The notes under the pieces: model-generated
The model's database searches: none
What the model was told of the DNA's origin: nothing
What the model saw: the letters and a program-made list of their open reading frames with translations, nothing else
DNA from: Ignavibacteriota bacterium
GTDB taxonomy: Bacteria > Bacteroidota > Ignavibacteria > Palsa-1295
Assembly: GCA_003151825.1 (NCBI GenBank)
Contig: PLYO01000012.1
Coordinates: 34,269-78,559, forward strand
DNA length: 44,291 bases
Direction of reading: 5' to 3'
In this document: positions 41,401 through 44,291 of the stretch, one piece after another
Layout of the letters: each line of letters opens with the position of its first letter
Numbering within the stretch: position 1 is the first letter of the stretch
Translations under genes and position numbers: made by a program

Positions 41401-42734
41401 GCCAAGAGAAGCATGGGGTGATCCCCTGACCGCTTTTCGATATGGCGTTCGCGGGATTCATCGCGGACAAGGCGCTCGCGCGGCATCCAGACAATCCAGA
41501 GCATAACTGCGGCCGCGGTCGCGAAGACGCTCGTGATAAAGAGTTCCAGTGGGTTAGCCGCAATGCCAAAACTCCAATCGGCGAAAAAGTCCGAAGCGTT
41601 CCGATATTCGGGGCCAAAGAACTTCGGCAACGCTCCGAGTTGCGCGATGAGCGCGCGCGCTATAAAGAGCGCCGCAAGAGCGAGCATGGAATACATGAGA
41701 CCAACCCCAATAGGCTTAACTTCTCGTGGGACTTCCGCAATGGCAACTAAGAGCCATACCAGCGCCGAGAAGATGGCAAGTGAAAATCCAAATGTCCAAA
41801 CGTCATGAAAGATACGATAGCCGATGGAAGCTTGCGCTTGCTCAGTGTGGCTGATGGAAAGCGTGCCGATGAAGCTCGTCGGATCGGAAGGATCCGCGAG
41901 CAAGTCCTGCCGAATCCAGCGCGCGTCGGAGTGGGCTATTCCCGCGCGACCGCCATAGCTCAACGTCACCGCACGCAGCGCGCGAGCGGGAAGATCGTCC
42001 AGAAAGTTCGTGGCTGGGGCGTTGGCGAGCGGTTCCTTTGTTGCAATTTGCTGCTTTATCGCAATGTACGCTTCGAGTCGGCCGTCCTTCGATACAAGTT
42101 TCCGAATGGAGAGAAGATAGGCATAAATGGGTCCATTTTCGAGCAGCACTGCTTGTTCACGACTTGCGAGCAGCGTCGGGCCGCTGAGTACGGTATCGAG
42201 TCCGAACGTTGCGGCAAGCGGAGAATTCCACGCGAGAAGCTTGCCCTCTCCGGAATAAATTGCATACCCTCGGTTGGCCGACTGTGTGCCCTCAGCTGCT
42301 GGAATATGAAGCGTGCTATCGGAAAGACGAGATGCGAACTCGTTCGACCGATCGTTCAGGATTGTGAAAAGTTTTGCCGTGCTTCCGCTTGCAAGGGCCT
42401 CGCCGATCGCCGGATCGTCCGCCAGCCAGTTACGCGTGGTATCGAGCGCTGCGGCGATCGCTGTTAATCGGTCTTGGGCACTGCGCGCGACATCGCGGAC
42501 GCTCCACGCCTCCTCGCCGCGTTCGAGACCCAGCGTTTGTACGAGCCATCCCCCCCCCGCCGCAAGAATGGAAAGAAGGATGAGCGTGGTAAGGTATCTT
42601 CGAAATCGCCTTGGCGGCAGCGGAAGAAACCGCGTGCCTTCCGTCCGAACGGCCATCCAGACGCGACGAACACCCCGCGAAAGAAACGCGAAGGCGCGAC
42701 CGAACGGCTTTGCTATATTCCGAGCGAGATTCAC
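38475..42734 (-). CDS. Very large NtrY-like sensor histidine kinase
   Basis: A 1419-residue membrane sensor kinase. TM1 is at about 47-66, followed by a 240-residue external domain. A block of about eight TM helices spans about 312-625. A second external domain (about 630-900) and two TM helices (about 905-965) follow, then a third short external segment and a last TM (about 1107-1130). HAMP is at about 1130-1185. The HisKA phospho-acceptor is His1204 or so in AHEIKNPLTPMKL; the ATPase has NLLRNAVQAIE, DTGFGMSEE and GMGLGLAIVKK. No response regulator is adjacent. Start codon is GTG; ATG 42656 (Met27) is an alternative. Confidence 0.92.
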   Translation of the reverse strand: MNLARNIAKPFGRAFAFLSRGVRRVWMAVRTEGTRFLPLPPRRFRRYLTTLILLSILAAGGGWLVQTLGLERGEEAWSVRDVARSAQDRLTAIAAALDTTRNWLADDPAIGEALASGSTAKLFTILNDRSNEFASRLSDSTLHIPAAEGTQSANRGYAIYSGEGKLLAWNSPLAATFGLDTVLSGPTLLASREQAVLLENGPIYAYLLSIRKLVSKDGRLEAYIAIKQQIATKEPLANAPATNFLDDLPARALRAVTLSYGGRAGIAHSDARWIRQDLLADPSDPTSFIGTLSISHTEQAQASIGYRIFHDVWTFGFSLAIFSALVWLLVAIAEVPREVKPIGVGLMYSMLALAALFIARALIAQLGALPKFFGPEYRNASDFFADWSFGIAANPLELFITSVFATAAAVMLWIVWMPRERLVRDESRERHIEKRSGDHPMLLLALAISSVVIWQLLVDGLSLTVEAIVRSDSLRYLTVQQVLPSPGTLMMLLSFLGIGVAYLFIGVLVLTFGLRATIHLTLRHLPSGRRIFIGSFCSMLLLGIAVLLFDYYAFSETSLLIRASLATLTFFISVSIIVIDSMVRSPMEAGPSFLYKLPRSSRSILFILAVSAMVMSPLIADKQLVSDEKMARRIVLENAEVDTPELQQAADHLLQSARENLADWQMSGHDTTALHEKAFLIWFEGMREHPLWNASIDLYDAAGVLESHFATLGASNEINRIRPSLDSVLGQLRRADTSLSAIRILPTFTSSGAPTIIGGISVLDTTHSVPPAAAPNRPLFVTVSLWSELPALISTRSRISILPGTNPMESDPIANGGFIVAQYQPNMRRLTNSPALDAPAAVPPAIERKLLKSRSVWAATTMHGDRYQTLYYRANARMSSGQASAIVAVSVPEPTFPRTFEFALRLNAVGLLYGILIVIVLLIVRQVEVRRMRFTLHFRDRIFLIVLVIALVPLVVVTNVTRHLLAERAQVEEQDRLSRDATVIKDRMTKSIEQAGPSLNTSNLQSEVDYLSEVIGRDFSVYDAMGHLKASSRPELYESSLLSATLNSTAVREVMFGERSFFTSPIAIGSQVYSVGYQPVTNADGARLLAVLALATMDEQPRIEAEIARTTSFIYGTFAALGLVLLGIGALFAARVASPIMELIRATERVAQGKLTTRVPVTREDEIGDLMRAFNSMTHELERSREIVAQTERELAWKEMARQVAHEIKNPLTPMKLSVQHLEHAHEAKDPNFNTIFRRVIRTMREQIDVLTRIATEFAHFGAMPRRRWGAVDIRTVADSAVVLFDAERSRIRFIIDVPKDLPRVHSDEEELRRAFVNLLRNAVQAIEGWGVIVIRAQSGQGMVNIRVRDTGFGMSEETLKKVFDPNFSTKTSGMGLGLAIVKKTITDMSGTIRVESTPGHGTTFFIDLPERADLGEEE

Positions 42735-42750
42735 CGCTTCTATGAATACT

Positions 42751-42767
42751 ACGGAGCGTCGCTCCGT
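42751..42767. repeat. Small palindrome upstream of the kinase gene
   Basis: ACGGAGCG-T-CGCTCCGT, a perfect 8-bp inverted repeat in the 51-bp gap between the methyltransferase stop and the kinase start. It could be an operator or a dispersed-repeat fragment; nothing decides which. Confidence 0.45.
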
Positions 42768-42785
42768 TCCTTGTAAATAACAGGC

Positions 42786-43457
42786 TTATTCGCGTTGACC
42801 CTTCGGATCCCATGCCGGTATTGCCGCCATAATAATATTGACAGCGAAAAGGCTCGGAAAAAGATCGATCAGCCAGCGTGGCATGGAATAGCCCGAATAG
42901 GTTTCGCGAGTAATCTTGTAGCCTGCGTTTTGGACGAGCTCGCGAGCTGATTTTAGTGTGAAAAAACGGATATGCGTTCTGTCGAGAATCCCGGAATCCG
43001 CGTAGTCGAATTGCCCGCGCAGCAGCCCGAGCCGGACGCGAAGATTTGCGATATTGGGAAGGCTTACTATCGCTTGCCCGCCCGGCGCGATGAGCCCGCA
43101 AGCTTCTTTCAGGATGCCGAGCGGGTCGCGCGTATGCTCGATCACGTCCCCAAATAAAAGAATGTCAAATTTTGTCTTGCCTGACTGCTTCAGCGTAGTT
43201 GCCCATCCAGGTTCCTCTATGTCAATACGCGCAACGGCGTTCAATCGCCGCTCCGCCGCTTCGAGCGCTGTTGCGTCTCTATCGATTCCTGTCACGATGC
43301 ATTGCTTTTGAATGCGCAGTGCTTCGCCGAGTATCCCGGTGTGACATCCAATATCGAGCACGCGCGCGGCCCCGGGAATCATCCTGAACTGCAGCGCGTG
43401 TGTGCTGACGGGATCCGCCAGCCGCAAATCGAAATCGTAAGCGTGTTGCGTACTCAT
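42786..43457 (-). CDS. Class I SAM-dependent methyltransferase
   Basis: A 223-residue methyltransferase. SAM motif I is RVLDIGCHTGILGEAL (about 32-47), followed by VTGIDRDATALEAAERRL. FDILLFGDVIEHTRDPLGIL (about 95-114) and GGQAIVSLPNIANLRVRLGLL follow, as in the COG2227-like group. A C-terminal segment with WLIDLFPSLFAVNIIMAAIP may contact the membrane. Substrate unknown, possibly lipid or glycan. The ATG (43457) overlaps the carboxylesterase stop by four bases, so the pair is probably co-translated, upstream of the kinase. Confidence 0.88.
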   Translation of the reverse strand: MSTQHAYDFDLRLADPVSTHALQFRMIPGAARVLDIGCHTGILGEALRIQKQCIVTGIDRDATALEAAERRLNAVARIDIEEPGWATTLKQSGKTKFDILLFGDVIEHTRDPLGILKEACGLIAPGGQAIVSLPNIANLRVRLGLLRGQFDYADSGILDRTHIRFFTLKSARELVQNAGYKITRETYSGYSMPRWLIDLFPSLFAVNIIMAAIPAWDPKGQRE

Positions 43458-44137
43458 ACACTAATGGGTTCCAGGCCAGAAAGCCGAAGGATCCAGTTAT
43501 TGATATAGGCAATAGCATTCAGCGACATTTTATGCGGGCCTTTATACTCGTAATATTCCGTAGGAATACCTTTGGATTCCAGAAACGCTTGCGTATGCCT
43601 GGAACTTGCCGGCGGAAGCACTTCATCGTTCGAGCCATGGGCAATGAGCGCATGGACTGCTGTATTCCAGTGCTTCCAGCGCGTCTCGATTGGGGACGGA
43701 AGAAATCCTGACATCGGGACAATGCCTGTCGTTTTGATCGTGCCGCGCAATCCGATGATGAGCGCCATTGCCGCGCCCTGGCTGAATCCCCAAAGAAAGA
43801 GCGGCGAGTTTTTCGCTTTCAACCGTTCGATGTGGATTTCCAGATCACTCGTTAATTTCGCTTCGGCCTCGCCGAAACGGTTCGCGTCCCCGATTTCCCC
43901 ATCGCCGGTCTCCGCGTGCGGTTGGAACCATTCCCACCCGCCGATCGCGGAAGGATACGGAGCCGTGATGGCAAGCACATGGAATCTCGAATCGAGCATT
44001 CCCTGAATGGAAAAAATGGTCTTTGCTTCCGCGCCACGGCCATGCAGCAGAACGACGAGCGGAGCCCGATCGGCTGAGGAGCCGCGCGGCGAGCGTTCAA
44101 GATAGGGCAGGGTTGGTTCTTTCACGAATAGGTTCAA
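43454..44137 (-). CDS. Phospholipase/carboxylesterase-family alpha/beta hydrolase
   Basis: A 227-residue cytoplasmic hydrolase. The oxyanion strand LVVLLHGRGAEAKTIF (about 27-42) and the nucleophile elbow GFSQG (Ser119), with Asp171 (GSNDEVLPP) and His202 (GPHKMS), form the triad typical of carboxylesterases of the AB_hydrolase_2 type. The WGFSQGAAMAL context is strongly conserved. The start is TTG 44137, which is weak; a GTG four codons in (44125) is an alternative. It overlaps the methyltransferase gene. Confidence 0.88.
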   Translation of the reverse strand: MNLFVKEPTLPYLERSPRGSSADRAPLVVLLHGRGAEAKTIFSIQGMLDSRFHVLAITAPYPSAIGGWEWFQPHAETGDGEIGDANRFGEAEAKLTSDLEIHIERLKAKNSPLFLWGFSQGAAMALIIGLRGTIKTTGIVPMSGFLPSPIETRWKHWNTAVHALIAHGSNDEVLPPASSRHTQAFLESKGIPTEYYEYKGPHKMSLNAIAYINNWILRLSGLEPISV

Positions 44138-44191
44138 AGAGGAACTACGCTTGTTCCGAATTACGTTCGTGACCCGCTAACAAGAGAGAAT

Positions 44192-44219
44192 CATCTTTTA
44201 TCTTTCATGTCTCATCTTT
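44192..44219 (-). repeat. Degenerate heptamer array (AAAGATG type)
   Basis: On the minus strand: AAAGATG, AGACATG, AAAGATA, AAAGATG in exact register, a close relative of the array at 23009-23036. It lies 29 bases before the tRNA at the window edge. Confidence 0.8.
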
Positions 44220-44248
44220 GCCCCGTAGATGACCGATCATCCGCTTTT

Positions 44249-44291
44249 GGCGAGGTAGCTCAGCCGGTTAGAGCGTCGGAATCATAATCCG
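44249..44291 (+). tRNA. tRNA with CAT anticodon, 5' part only
   Basis: The window ends inside the gene. The acceptor half GGCGAGG, T8, the D-arm AGCTCAGCCGGTTAGAGC and the start of the anticodon arm (TCGGA, loop ATCATAA, TCCG) are visible. Anticodon CAT means elongator Met or the lysidine-modified Ile2 tRNA; the 3' half is missing, so this cannot be decided. Elongator Met is slightly favoured by the GGCGAGG start. Confidence 0.85.

Noticed and set aside
42549..42558. Cytosine homopolymer as a phase-variable tract in the kinase gene
   Set aside because: The run of C at this site is short and the frame is open on both sides; without population reads there is no support for variation.

Overview
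The window looks like a chromosomal segment of a Gram-negative bacterium of the FCB group (Bacteroidota/Chlorobiota, perhaps an Ignavibacteria- or Kapabacteria-like lineage). This is inferred from three proteins with type IX secretion (T9SS)-like C-terminal sorting domains, an OmpA-like protein with a carboxypeptidase-regulatory-like domain, promoter-like sequences resembling the Bacteroidota TAnnTTTG element, tRNA genes without encoded CCA, and mostly weak Shine-Dalgarno sites. The content is mainly housekeeping. I see no prophage, transposase, CRISPR array or complete defence island.

Layout. 1-240: tRNA-Tyr and tRNA-Thr (minus). 472-2856: LysM lytic transglycosylase (minus). 3259-7323: ftsK followed by two overlapping uncharacterised small genes. 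7349-8537: a small coiled-coil protein and a STAS protein with a hyperacidic tail (minus). 8877-9938: holA. 10261-13210: nuoABCD. 13215-22506: a minus-strand block with a beta-barrel protein, a small HTH protein, hppA, a GT87-like membrane protein, a YjbQ-family protein, folP, a small basic protein and a large T9SS cargo. 22670-24900: an antitoxin with a broken toxin stub, a small membrane protein and a TPR protein. 24939-30359: OmpA-like protein (minus), tRNA-Glu (plus), PBP1A and glycyl-tRNA synthetase (minus, overlapping). 30558-34780: T9SS cargo, SpoU methyltransferase, T9SS cargo. 35076-38457: NlpC/P60 peptidase, smpB, tyrS and a DinB-like protein. 38475-44137: a 1419-residue NtrY-like histidine kinase, a methyltransferase and a carboxylesterase (minus). 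44249-end: 5' part of a CAT-anticodon tRNA.

How the genes relate. Peptidoglycan turnover and division (MltD, FtsK, PBP1A, NlpC/P60), translation (glyS, tyrS, smpB, tRNAs), replication (holA) and energy conservation (NADH dehydrogenase subunits, membrane pyrophosphatase) dominate. The secreted T9SS proteins and the OmpA-like proteins form the outer-surface component.

The most unusual feature is the repeat content. Nearly every longer intergenic gap carries a repeat. Two patterns stand out. First, short arrays with a strict seven-base period but different unit sequences occur at nine places, often touching a gene end. Second, a C-rich palindromic element occurs six times: three copies lie in frame inside coding sequences (ftsK, the SpoU methyltransferase and a T9SS protein), and others supply or overlap the stop codons of folP, the SpoU methyltransferase and the OmpA-like gene. 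This recalls the palindromic elements inside Rickettsia proteins. Other palindromic families interrupt the nuo operon and bracket a T9SS gene.
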